Below are positions 1 to 6,145 of a DNA stretch of 22,351 nucleotides, piece after piece (positions within the stretch are counted from its first letter, which is position 1; every line of letters begins with the position of its first letter). The DNA lies in the IMG/VR virus record IMGVR_UViG_3300008339_000552, positions 1 through 22,351 of that record; one strand, written 5' to 3'. A program made the translations under genes and the position numbers. Origin of the DNA: a virus. The notes under the pieces were generated by a model, which had not been told where the DNA came from, made no database searches, and was given only the letters and a program-made list of their open reading frames with translations.

Positions 1-198
1 ATGATGAGCCTGCTACATTTTTGTTTTATGTCCTATTTACTGATAGGCTTATCACTTATTGGACTGATGGCCGTGATGATCCTAAAGCAAACCCTACGTT
101 TTTCAGTTGAGAATATTTTGGGTATGATGTTTACCGCTTTTTGCTGGCCAGTTGTTTTGGCAATGACAATAGTCGAATTGTTCAAAACTAAAGATTAA
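1..198 (+). CDS. Small two-helix membrane protein, unknown function
   Basis: I do not recognise this protein. It has 65 residues, most of them hydrophobic, with two likely membrane segments (about residues 5-28 and 38-60), a short basic stretch between them (KQTLR) and a charged C-terminus ending KTKD. An ATG ATG pair sits exactly at the left edge of the window, so the true start could lie further upstream and the protein may be longer. It ends 29 bases before the promoter box of the putative RNA gene. A membrane protein at this place could serve lysis, superinfection exclusion or nothing recognised; no motif decides between these. Confidence 0.55.
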   Translation: MMSLLHFCFMSYLLIGLSLIGLMAVMILKQTLRFSVENILGMMFTAFCWPVVLAMTIVELFKTKD

Positions 199-227
199 CT
201 TTATAGGCAACCATTTAACTGAATTAC

Positions 228-235
228 TATCTTTG
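228..235 (+). promoter_or_regulatory. Bacteroidota-type -7 promoter box (TATCTTTG) of the putative RNA gene
   Basis: TATCTTTG matches the TAnnTTTG -7 element known for the primary sigma factor of Bacteroidota. In that system transcription starts a few bases downstream, here at about 239-240, which is the first base of the pseudoknot stem GTTCAGG. No convincing -33 TTTG is found at the expected spacing. The box lies in a gene-free stretch, which makes a chance match less likely than in coding DNA. Confidence 0.5.
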
Positions 236-239
236 TAGT

Positions 240-596
240 GTTCAGGAGTTACAAGTATTGCCCCTTTCATTTTAACCCTGAACAGTTATAATGATTGGGG
301 CATTCTCTTTTTATTGGCGGTGCAAATACGCTTGGGTAAAAGGAGTAGCGTTACAAGGGGATGATGGCACAGCGCAGCGGTAGCATTAAGGACAAAGCCG
401 CAAGACCATCACACGAGCCGAGAATCGTGTTAAAGTAGTGTCCAAGTCAAAGGTCATCGGTGATACTTTGAAACTTGAAGGTGAGGGACTCATTCGACAG
501 ATTGATTGTCTTAGCATCTAAAAGGGAGTGACTGCTGAGGTGAAAGTCAGTAGGATATTCTCATTCCCTTTTGGTTCAGGATCTATTCTCTAGATT
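240..596 (+). ncRNA. Putative structured noncoding RNA with 5' pseudoknot
   Basis: No reading frame of useful length covers this stretch, but it is dense in complementary segments. Stems seen by eye: 240-246 with 277-283 (GTTCAGG/CCTGAAC), interlocked with 259-264/297-302 (TGCCCC/GGGGCA), which makes an H-type pseudoknot; 328-332/347-351; 362-367/406-411 enclosing 377-380/398-401; 411-416/425-430 (shares one base with the previous stem); a long hairpin 443-452/466-477 with a short 453-456/461-464 stem and TCGG loop on top; 496-499/507-510; and a 12-pair stem 520-531/561-572 with one G-T pair, enclosing 535-538/547-550. A weak hairpin 581-585/591-595 followed by AT-rich DNA may be the end. The region has its own promoter box at 228-235. 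Its base composition is richer in G and C than the AT-rich flanks. I could not match it to tmRNA, RNase P RNA, SRP RNA or group I introns. The stem list is manual and has no covariation support. Confidence 0.6.
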
Positions 597-609
597 AATT
601 AATATTACT

Positions 610-617
610 TATATTTG
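610..617 (+). promoter_or_regulatory. Possible -7 promoter box (TATATTTG)
   Basis: TATATTTG fits TAnnTTTG and sits just before the start of the first gene of the next cluster. With the ATG at 621 the transcript would be almost leaderless; the ATG at 633 would fit better. No -33 element is seen, and the local DNA is very AT-rich, so a chance match is quite possible. Confidence 0.3.
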
Positions 618-620
618 TAT

Positions 621-1001
621 ATGATAAAGAAAATGATAACAACTTTGAAAAGTAGAAATTCAATGAAACCAATTGAATACTTATTTACTGATGGTATATT
701 CAATTCAAAATTTTATTTGTATGAAGATGCAGATGGTTTCAAATGGATAGCCAAATACCCATTTAATCCATTGTTGAACAAAAGAACATTTCACTATACT
801 CAAAATGGTCAACAGTGGGTTTGTAATGATGGAATATTAAAACATTATCCAGAACATAATACGTGGGTTGTATCTTGGGGTGGTAAATCTCAAGAAATAT
901 CAAACACAGTAGACACATCAAATTTTATTGAAGGTGCTTTGATTAATGTAATAAATAAATATTCACCTTCTGAGAAAAAAGTTAGATCATTTCCAATATG
1001 A
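621..1001 (+). CDS. Hypothetical protein, aromatic-rich
   Basis: I do not recognise this protein. It has 126 residues from the ATG at 621 (an ATG at 633 is also possible; a TTG at 615 lies inside the promoter-like box and is less likely). The N-terminus is basic, followed by a stretch rich in Trp, Tyr and Phe (motifs such as FKWIAKYPF, QQWVCND and NTWVVSWGG) that suggests a small beta-rich fold. No signal peptide or membrane segment is visible. Its stop overlaps the next start by four bases (ATGA), so it is the first gene of a coupled cluster running to about 3.0 kb. Confidence 0.7.
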   Translation: MIKKMITTLKSRNSMKPIEYLFTDGIFNSKFYLYEDADGFKWIAKYPFNPLLNKRTFHYTQNGQQWVCNDGILKHYPEHNTWVVSWGGKSQEISNTVDTSNFIEGALINVINKYSPSEKKVRSFPI

Positions 1002-1354
1002 TAATCCTTCCCGCACAAATCGAATCAATCAAAAGTCGTAAAGATAAAACTACGGCCATTGTAATAGGCACTAATGAACTTACTCCAGCTACTGCAGGTC
1101 AACTATTCAGCCTTCAAAATTCATTCGTCTATTGTGCGATAAAAGAGGAGGAGTTTGCTACTAATGAAAGGGACATTCTTAATGACCTTAAAGCTGATTT
1201 TGAGATAGAGCGAAAGAGTAATGGTCAAAGGTTAAGGAACATCCTTTATAAGCTATGGGAAAGCGATAAGGAGGGGTTTCTTACCTTTACTAAATACTAT
1301 GACCATAAGATGGAACAACTAATAAATCACTTCAAAAGTAAATTAGAATTGTAA
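998..1354 (+). CDS. Conserved hypothetical phage protein
   Basis: This protein of 118 residues has an N-terminal beta-rich part with IESIKSRKDKTTAIVIGTNE, a middle part predicting strands (QNSFVYCAIKEEEF) and a helical C-terminus with the pattern QRLRNILYKLWE and a later YYDHKMEQLINHFK. The overall plan matches a family I remember from Bacteroidota phages and prophages for which no function is known to me. The start overlaps the previous stop (ATGA), which supports translational coupling. The C-terminal helices and scattered basic residues would allow nucleic acid binding, but nothing in the sequence proves this. Confidence 0.75.
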   Translation: MIILPAQIESIKSRKDKTTAIVIGTNELTPATAGQLFSLQNSFVYCAIKEEEFATNERDILNDLKADFEIERKSNGQRLRNILYKLWESDKEGFLTFTKYYDHKMEQLINHFKSKLEL

Positions 1355-1377
1355 GTATCAACAAAATTCAATCGCAT

Positions 1378-1668
1378 ATGCCATTTGAAAAAGGAAAATC
1401 GGGTAACCCAAACGGTAAACCTCCAGGTGCTAAAGGTCAAAAGACTTTGCAATGGGAGGCATTGGGCGAATCAATCACCGGTCAACAAGCGGAGCAGTTC
1501 AATGACTTCTTGAATAAGTTGTGGGGTTCACGTAATGATGAGGATAAGATGATAGCAAGTGAACTCTATTTGAAGACACTTGAATACTTTAAACCTAAGC
1601 AGGCACGTAACACCATAGTGGGTGACGCTGATGCTCCAGTACAAATAATAATAAGTGATAAGTTATGA
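1378..1668 (+). CDS. Terminase small subunit-like / DUF5681-like basic protein
   Basis: This protein of 96 residues starts with FEKGKSGNPNGKPPGAKG (residues 3-20), a basic Gly/Pro-rich motif of the type FKPGQSGNPKGRPKG found in DUF5681 proteins. In many phages such proteins stand next to the large terminase and are thought to help packaging. The rest is a short helical domain (about residues 30-72) and a basic tail. The start codon ATG at 1378 follows a 23-base gap, and the gene overlaps the next by four bases. A large terminase is not in the window, so the packaging role is inferred from the motif alone. Confidence 0.6.
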   Translation: MPFEKGKSGNPNGKPPGAKGQKTLQWEALGESITGQQAEQFNDFLNKLWGSRNDEDKMIASELYLKTLEYFKPKQARNTIVGDADAPVQIIISDKL

Positions 1669-1889
1669 AGCCAAAAGAATATGCTGCTGAATTAGTCAAA
1701 GCATTTAAGCCTATGGTAAGGTCAAAGATGTCTGAAGATGAGGGTAGTGTCCACGCACGTGCAGTTGACTGCGCATTACACCACATTGAGATGGTCTTAT
1801 CATTGGATATCCCCACGATGAGTGAAGGTGATGAGCAAGATTTTTATGATTGGTATAAGCTTGTCAAATTAGAACTGCAAAAGCTATGA
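1665..1889 (+). CDS. Small conserved phage protein, unknown function
   Basis: This 74-residue, helical, acidic protein begins MKPKEYAAELVKAFKP and contains HARAVDCALHHIEMVL, followed by an acidic C-terminus with YDWYKLVKLELQ. The plan, a starting helix, a cluster of Ala and Cys with a second helix, and a last helix ending in KLELQ or similar, is one I know from small proteins in Bacteroidota phages, always without an assigned function. ATGA overlaps with both neighbours tie it to the same transcript. No metal site or membrane segment is visible. Confidence 0.7.
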   Translation: MKPKEYAAELVKAFKPMVRSKMSEDEGSVHARAVDCALHHIEMVLSLDIPTMSEGDEQDFYDWYKLVKLELQKL

Positions 1890-2107
1890 AGGTGATATAC
1901 GAATTCACGGATGATGACTATGAGGAATTGGAGTTATTCCAACAATCTCGAAAATTATGGGTGACCTTTTGGGAGATAGAGCAGGAGATGCGCAGTTGGG
2001 TAAAATACAATAGCCAAAATCTTTCATCTGAACAACTGGATGGTGTGGATAAATTCAGAACACGTTTCTACGAGATAATAAATGAAAATCAAATAAAGTT
2101 AGACTGA
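1886..2107 (+). CDS. Small conserved phage protein, unknown function
   Basis: This 73-residue acidic helical protein begins MKVIYEFTDDDYEEL. It then has a segment rich in Trp (KLWVTFWEIEQEMRSWVKY) and ends FYEIINENQIKLD. Proteins with the same scheme (acidic start, a helix with LxEIxxxLR-like spacing, an ending of the type EFYxILNENxxxLD) occur in other phages as conserved hypotheticals. The start overlaps the previous stop by four bases, and its TGA overlaps the next ATG by one base. Function unknown. Confidence 0.7.
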   Translation: MKVIYEFTDDDYEELELFQQSRKLWVTFWEIEQEMRSWVKYNSQNLSSEQLDGVDKFRTRFYEIINENQIKLD

Positions 2108-2280
2108 TGGAAGAAAAAGAAGTTAACCCAGCTACACAATCAACATTCACCATCGCAGTGTTATTCGGTATGTGGCTACAACAAAAGGAGCAACGCAAGA
2201 GATTAGCAAAGGCAAAAATCACCGAACTTTTCACCGAATGGATCACCGAACTCGAAAAGAAATTACCCGACAATGAATAA
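2107..2280 (+). CDS. Small basic protein, unknown function (57 residues)
   Basis: This short frame starts at the ATG that overlaps the preceding TGA by one base (TGATG) and ends at the TAA at 2278-2280, inside the start of the next gene (8-base overlap). The product begins MEEKEVNPATQSTF, has a short hydrophobic segment TIAVLFGMWL (about residues 15-24), a strongly basic patch (KEQRKRLAKAK) and a helical acidic end. The hydrophobic stretch is too short to be a sure membrane helix. The close fit between both neighbours leaves otherwise unexplained sequence of the right length and is the main support for a real gene. Confidence 0.65.
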   Translation: MEEKEVNPATQSTFTIAVLFGMWLQQKEQRKRLAKAKITELFTEWITELEKKLPDNE

Positions 2281-2890
2281 GATAAAAGTATCACTTGACT
2301 ATAACACCATAACGGTGAAACAATACGTTGATTTCATATCGAATGAAGGTAATGAGGTAGGTCAAGTGTCCGCTATTCTCGGACAATCAAAAGACTTCGT
2401 GAGGCAACTTGCACCCGATCAATTGCAAAATGCAATCAATGCATTTCGTTCTATTATAGAACAACCACAAGCTTCAAAACAAAACAGATGGAAAGACTAC
2501 GGATTCGTTCCCGACATCAACGCTATCTCATTTGGTGAGTGGCTTGACCTTGATTCCAACTGCAAAGACTTTCCCAAGAACCTCAACAAGATACTTGCCA
2601 TCCTTTATAGACCAATCAGTAACCAACTTGGCAATAAGTACACCATTGAGCCTTACACTTCAGCACATCTAAAAAATGCAGATGACTTCAATGAGATGCC
2701 TTTATCAATTGCAAACGGTGCGTTGGTTTTTTTTTCGACTATCGAAAAAGAATTGGTGAACACTTCGCTTCAGTATTTGGATTCAGAAGTGACGAGGAAT
2801 CTGAAGGAAGCGATGATGATGATGGAGGAGGCATTGCAACAAGCGAACTCTCATCAAAGTACGGATGGTTTCACGTCATTGAAGAATTAG
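2273..2890 (+). CDS. Tail assembly chaperone, short form (G-like)
   Basis: This 205-residue product is the zero-frame reading of a gene that also has a -1 frame product. It has an N-terminal domain with a helix-rich core (YVDFISNEGNEVGQV, then FVRQL and IIEQ), then FGEWLDLDSN at about residues 85-95, a motif I associate with tail chaperones of Bacteroidota phages, and ALVFFSTIEKEL before a C-terminal helix with four Met in a row. Such chaperones bind the tape measure during tail assembly and are absent from the virion. The gene is followed at once by tail genes. Assignment rests on this motif pattern and, above all, on the frameshift arrangement described in the next entry. Confidence 0.65.
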   Translation: MNKIKVSLDYNTITVKQYVDFISNEGNEVGQVSAILGQSKDFVRQLAPDQLQNAINAFRSIIEQPQASKQNRWKDYGFVPDINAISFGEWLDLDSNCKDFPKNLNKILAILYRPISNQLGNKYTIEPYTSAHLKNADDFNEMPLSIANGALVFFSTIEKELVNTSLQYLDSEVTRNLKEAMMMMEEALQQANSHQSTDGFTSLKN

Positions 2891-3018
2891 CGGATAGGGA
2901 TATCACTAAATTTGATGCCATCACTAACACGCAAGCCTCAACAATCTTTGCGCATCTATCGTATCGGATAGATTATTTTAACTTTCAAAAACAATTACTG
3001 ACTAAAAACAACCATTAA
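2273..3018 (+). CDS. Tail assembly chaperone, -1 frameshift fusion (GT-like)
   Basis: After about residue 153 the -1 frame continues without a stop to the TAA at 3016-3018, giving a predicted product of 248 residues. The extension begins FDYRKRIGEHFASVFGF, passes through an acidic Ser/Asp/Gly linker (SDEESEGSDDDDGGG) and ends in a compact domain with YGWFHVIEELADRDITKFD. That last motif is typical of the T part of chaperones in phages of this group, where it also follows a flexible linker. The extension has no start codon that would fit a separate gene and would otherwise leave 2890-3033 without a gene. Known lambda-type GT proteins are made the same way, by a low-frequency -1 slip. I infer the same here; the ratio cannot be read from the sequence. 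Confidence 0.75.
2727..2735 (+). promoter_or_regulatory. Ribosomal frameshift site (T9) in the tail chaperone gene
   Basis: Nine T in a row follow the GTT codon region. The zero frame reads GTT TTT TTT TCG and the -1 frame reads on as TTT TTC GAC TAT. Both P- and A-site tRNAs can re-pair on TTT after a one-base slip, as in the classic X XXY YYZ type. Just behind the tract TCGA (2735-2738) can pair with TCGA (2742-2745), but this is a weak stem; I see no strong stimulatory structure. An assembly artefact in a homopolymer is possible but does not fit the two-product family. Confidence 0.7.
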
Positions 3019-3032
3019 AGCTACTTAACTAT

Positions 3033-3794
3033 ATGAGCGCATCATCTCTTTACACTTATAACGTTGTCATTGGTAAGTTTCAAGACTTCGCCAATAGTCA
3101 CGCATTAATTCGCAGATTCACACACGGACAAATTTCACAAGCTGATTTAGAGAAAGAAGGTGAATGGCCTTGGATGCACGTCACACCAACATCATTTTCA
3201 TTTGATGCAGGTTCATTAACTTATTCGTGGGATGTCTATTTTTCCGACATACCACGTGACAAAGAACAAAAGACTGAGTATCAACGCCAATCAATGAGTG
3301 AGTGCATACAACTTGCAGGTGACTTTGTAAATATGTTGGAAAATGGAACAATCTTCGATGAGTCGGTAGTATTGGGTAAACCAATTTCAGCGCAACCATT
3401 CATTGAGGAGTTTAGCCACGTCTTAACTGGAGTTCAATTGTCAATTGATATCACAGTTGATTATTTGTGGAACGCTTGTGAGATTCCTTATGGTAAGCAA
3501 ACCATTAGCGTGTTTACGCAGGTTATTGATTTCGAAAGTACTCCAATGAATAGCATTGTTTATTATTGTAACGAAGAATCCGCACACGCTTGTTATGGCA
3601 CAAATCAAACCAACATAACTGATTTTGTGACGATGCTTAATGCAAATCCTCCAGTTCAGAACAACGCTTGTTTTTTAGATTATGGCATTTATTATGACAA
3701 TGGAGATGGTAGGGTGCGATGCGAAATGCCAATAGAAGTATTTAATTCATTTTGTGCAGGTGGAGAGGTTACATTAGAAGCAATTTACGACTAA
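3033..3794 (+). CDS. Putative tail completion/terminator-like virion protein
   Basis: This 253-residue protein has an N-terminal helical region containing RRFTHGQISQADLE, then WPWMHVTPTSFSF, a strand TYSWDVYFSDI, a long helix (QRQSMSECIQLAGDFVNML) and an FIEEF-HVLTG-VQLSIDITVDYLWNACEIP segment. This order (helix, strand, helix, C-terminal strands ending in a Cys-Ile-Pro) resembles a family in Bacteroidota phages that I take to be tail completion or terminator proteins. A further C-terminal part has several Cys (CYG, CFLDYG, CAGG), which is unusual for a cytoplasmically assembled protein. Its position, between the chaperone and the fibre, supports a tail role. The next start overlaps its TAA by one base. 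Confidence 0.5.
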   Translation: MSASSLYTYNVVIGKFQDFANSHALIRRFTHGQISQADLEKEGEWPWMHVTPTSFSFDAGSLTYSWDVYFSDIPRDKEQKTEYQRQSMSECIQLAGDFVNMLENGTIFDESVVLGKPISAQPFIEEFSHVLTGVQLSIDITVDYLWNACEIPYGKQTISVFTQVIDFESTPMNSIVYYCNEESAHACYGTNQTNITDFVTMLNANPPVQNNACFLDYGIYYDNGDGRVRCEMPIEVFNSFCAGGEVTLEAIYD

Positions 3795-5431
3795 TGAAAA
3801 AACTGCAATACACAACCAATGATCCATCAGCGTCAACCGATTATTTGGCTGCTGACAATACTTGGAAAACAATACCAGGGGGAGGTGGTGGTAGTGGCAT
3901 CCCAAAGGGGACAACATCGGGAACTGATACTTACACCACAACAATAAGCGGAATAACTGCCTATAACGATGGTGATGCCTATCTAATTAGATTCGCCATT
4001 GGCAATACAACTGGAGCAACGCTCAACATCAATTCACTTGGAGCAAAAGATTTGTATAGAAACAATAACGGCTTGTTGATAGGTGGGGATATTATTGATG
4101 GTGCTGAAATGTTCTGCATTTATAACACTACATTAAACGGATTTCAAGTTATTGGCACTGCTCCAAATACTTTGCTCGCATACGTAACCAATGCTGATTC
4201 AGTTACTATCACAAAAGGACAACCAGTGTACGCATTTGGTGGACAAGGTGACCGATTGACCGTGAAGCTTGCATCTAATTCAAGTGATGCCACTTCAGCG
4301 CAAACAGTTGGATTGGTGGTGTCAGCTTCAATAGCTGCTAATCAAAAAGGATTGATAATGGTCAATGGTCTACTCGATGGATTAAGCACATTATCAACAT
4401 CAACGTGGGCGGATGGAGATGCAGTTTATCTTGGTGCAACGGCGGGAACTATAACGAAAGTAAAACCATCAGCACCTAACCACCTTGTATATCTTGGATT
4501 CGTCACAACGGCAAGTCCAGGAAGCGCAGGTCGTATGTATGTAAGGGTTCAGAATGGTTATGAGTTAGATGAAATTCACGATGTTAAGATAGCATCGGTT
4601 GCAAATAACGATGGGTTGTTCTACAATTCATCTAATGGACTTTGGGAAAACAAACAACTCAAAACATTTAATGGTAATTCAATTGTAGGTTCTGGAACTG
4701 AATTGGTTTTCAATTACGATAGGGCAAGATTTGGTATTGAAGGATTCAGCGATTTCATTTCACCTGCTGCAACCAATAACGCTATTGATTCAGCTTACAC
4801 GGTGTTCACCCAAGGTTCAGGAGCAACTGCATTAATAAGCGCAGCCCCTTCAGTTCGTGCCACAAATCAACAAGGCTTTATTCAACCTGCAACTGGTACA
4901 AATGCAACTGGTGCGGCAGGTATATTTAGCACAACAAGTGGCAATAACTTTTTAGCTTTGGGAGGTGGTGCATTTAGCTTCACAACATCTATTTTAATTC
5001 CAACCTTAAGCACATCACTTGAAAGGTATCGCATTGTTCTTGGTATGGGTACATCTGCCATTAACGCATCTGATCCAACTGGTATCTTTTTTACTTACGA
5101 TGAAGGTGGTATTCAAAATGGTACATCTCCCTCTCCAAATTGGCAATGCATAACGGCAGTAAGTTCAGTTCGTACGTTAACGACTACAAGTGTGGCAGCT
5201 ACAACAAGTGCTTGGCAAAAGTTCACCATTGAAATTAACGCAGCCTCTACATCAGTTCAATTTTACATTGATAATGTTTTGGTGGCAACGCACACGACTA
5301 ATATACCAACTGGCGTGAGTCAGGCAATAATACCAAAAATCCAAATTGGTAAATCAATAGGGTTAACTGCACGTAGTTTCTTTGCTGATTACTTTGGATA
5401 TAAACAAACATTCACAACTCCTCGCATATGA
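3794..5431 (+). CDS. Tail fibre / receptor-binding protein
   Basis: The start is the ATG overlapping the preceding TAA (TAATG); an upstream start at 3752 would give an unlikely Arg/Trp-rich leader inside the previous gene. The 545-residue product begins MKKLQYTTNDPSASTDYLAA, has a Gly-rich linker (about residues 29-35), then a beta-rich collar-type domain with LIRFAIGNTTGATLNIN and LYRNNNG, a further domain with VYAFGGQGDR and a C-terminal domain from about residue 365. The last part has SAWQKFTIEINAAS and VQFYIDNVLVATHTT, a pattern typical of a concanavalin A-like beta-sandwich that could bind host glycans. Low Cys and high Thr/Ser/Gly/Asn agree with a virion fibre. Confidence 0.75.
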   Translation: MKKLQYTTNDPSASTDYLAADNTWKTIPGGGGGSGIPKGTTSGTDTYTTTISGITAYNDGDAYLIRFAIGNTTGATLNINSLGAKDLYRNNNGLLIGGDIIDGAEMFCIYNTTLNGFQVIGTAPNTLLAYVTNADSVTITKGQPVYAFGGQGDRLTVKLASNSSDATSAQTVGLVVSASIAANQKGLIMVNGLLDGLSTLSTSTWADGDAVYLGATAGTITKVKPSAPNHLVYLGFVTTASPGSAGRMYVRVQNGYELDEIHDVKIASVANNDGLFYNSSNGLWENKQLKTFNGNSIVGSGTELVFNYDRARFGIEGFSDFISPAATNNAIDSAYTVFTQGSGATALISAAPSVRATNQQGFIQPATGTNATGAAGIFSTTSGNNFLALGGGAFSFTTSILIPTLSTSLERYRIVLGMGTSAINASDPTGIFFTYDEGGIQNGTSPSPNWQCITAVSSVRTLTTTSVAATTSAWQKFTIEINAASTSVQFYIDNVLVATHTTNIPTGVSQAIIPKIQIGKSIGLTARSFFADYFGYKQTFTTPRI

Positions 5432-5550
5432 TTTTGACGAAATATAGAATGATTACGGATAATGGCTATATTGAGACTTTGGATATGGCAGAGGCTGAAG
5501 CTTATGGCAATTATATAATAGTTACAGAGGAAGTTGCAGATGGCGAATAA
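5428..5550 (+). CDS. Small fibre-adjacent protein (40 residues)
   Basis: The ATG at 5428 overlaps the fibre stop (ATGA), and the frame ends at the TAA at 5548-5550, eleven bases into the next gene. The product starts MILTKYRMITDNGYIETLD, continues with an acidic, Ala-rich helix (AEAEAYGNY) and ends IIVTEEVADGE. Small proteins of this kind are common just behind tail fibre genes, where some act as fibre assembly factors or virion parts. Frame overlap on both sides supports a real gene; the function is a guess. Confidence 0.65.
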   Translation: MILTKYRMITDNGYIETLDMAEAEAYGNYIIVTEEVADGE

Positions 5551-6142
5551 TCCACTCACACAATTGATGCAGGAATTTGGGCAAGAGGTTGTCGAAAAGG
5601 CAATGCTTAACCTTGGTGTGTATAGAACTGTCAATGGAAAGAAAAGAAGGGCGGTGGCATCCGATACGTTACGCAAGTCGTTAGCATTTAGATACGACAA
5701 TAAATACAAGCGCATTGATTTCTTTGCAAAGGGTAAAGCTTCTGATTACGCTGACTTTGTTGAGCAAGGGGTAAACGGAACACAACGTAGTGTGAATTCT
5801 CCTTACTCATTTAGGTCTGGAAGTGGAAAAGGTGGAAAAGGTGGAATGGGTACAATGCAAAAGGCTATTTATGATTGGATGAAAGTTAAACGCATCCAAC
5901 CACGTGAACCAAATGGCTCATTTAAAAAGTTCAAAACACCAAAGGCCAAAGAGGCAGCAATGGAGGGAATGGCATTTAATATAATGAGGGCAATACGAAG
6001 GAGGGGAATACCTCCACTCTTTTATTATAGAGATGCAGTCAATGAAACGTTGGTTGATTTTAATGACAAATTTATGGCTGCATTAAAAAGTGAAATTACA
6101 ATAGCAATCGAAGAAAATTTAGCAGGTACAATAAAGGTATAA
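5540..6142 (+). CDS. HK97 gp10-like / tail completion protein
   Basis: The start chosen is the ATG at 5540 (MANNPLTQLM); a TTG six bases upstream would only add Met-Gln. The 200-residue protein has an N-terminal helix (LMQEFGQEVVEKAMLNL), then LRKSLAFRY, IDFFAKGKASDYADFVEQGV (residues about 58-78), a Gly/Lys loop, and a C-terminal region with RRRGIPPLFYYRDAVNETL and a long final helix. The scheme YADFVExGV followed by a GI-P-LFY helix matches the gp10/neck family that closes the tail or joins it to the head. It lies between the fibre and the tip proteins. Confidence 0.5.
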   Translation: MANNPLTQLMQEFGQEVVEKAMLNLGVYRTVNGKKRRAVASDTLRKSLAFRYDNKYKRIDFFAKGKASDYADFVEQGVNGTQRSVNSPYSFRSGSGKGGKGGMGTMQKAIYDWMKVKRIQPREPNGSFKKFKTPKAKEAAMEGMAFNIMRAIRRRGIPPLFYYRDAVNETLVDFNDKFMAALKSEITIAIEENLAGTIKV

Positions 6143-6145
6143 GAT

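Noticed and set aside
372-384. GCGCAGCGGTAGC, which looks like a tRNA D-arm
   Set aside because: No anticodon arm, T-arm or CCA-type acceptor fits at tRNA distance; the sequence instead pairs as part of nested stems 362-411.
240-596. tmRNA, RNase P RNA or group I intron
   Set aside because: The tmRNA ends and tag sequence, the RNase P conserved segments (only a loose GAGG-GAAAGTC likeness at 537-548) and the group I P7 core were not found; there is also no interrupted exon gene around it.
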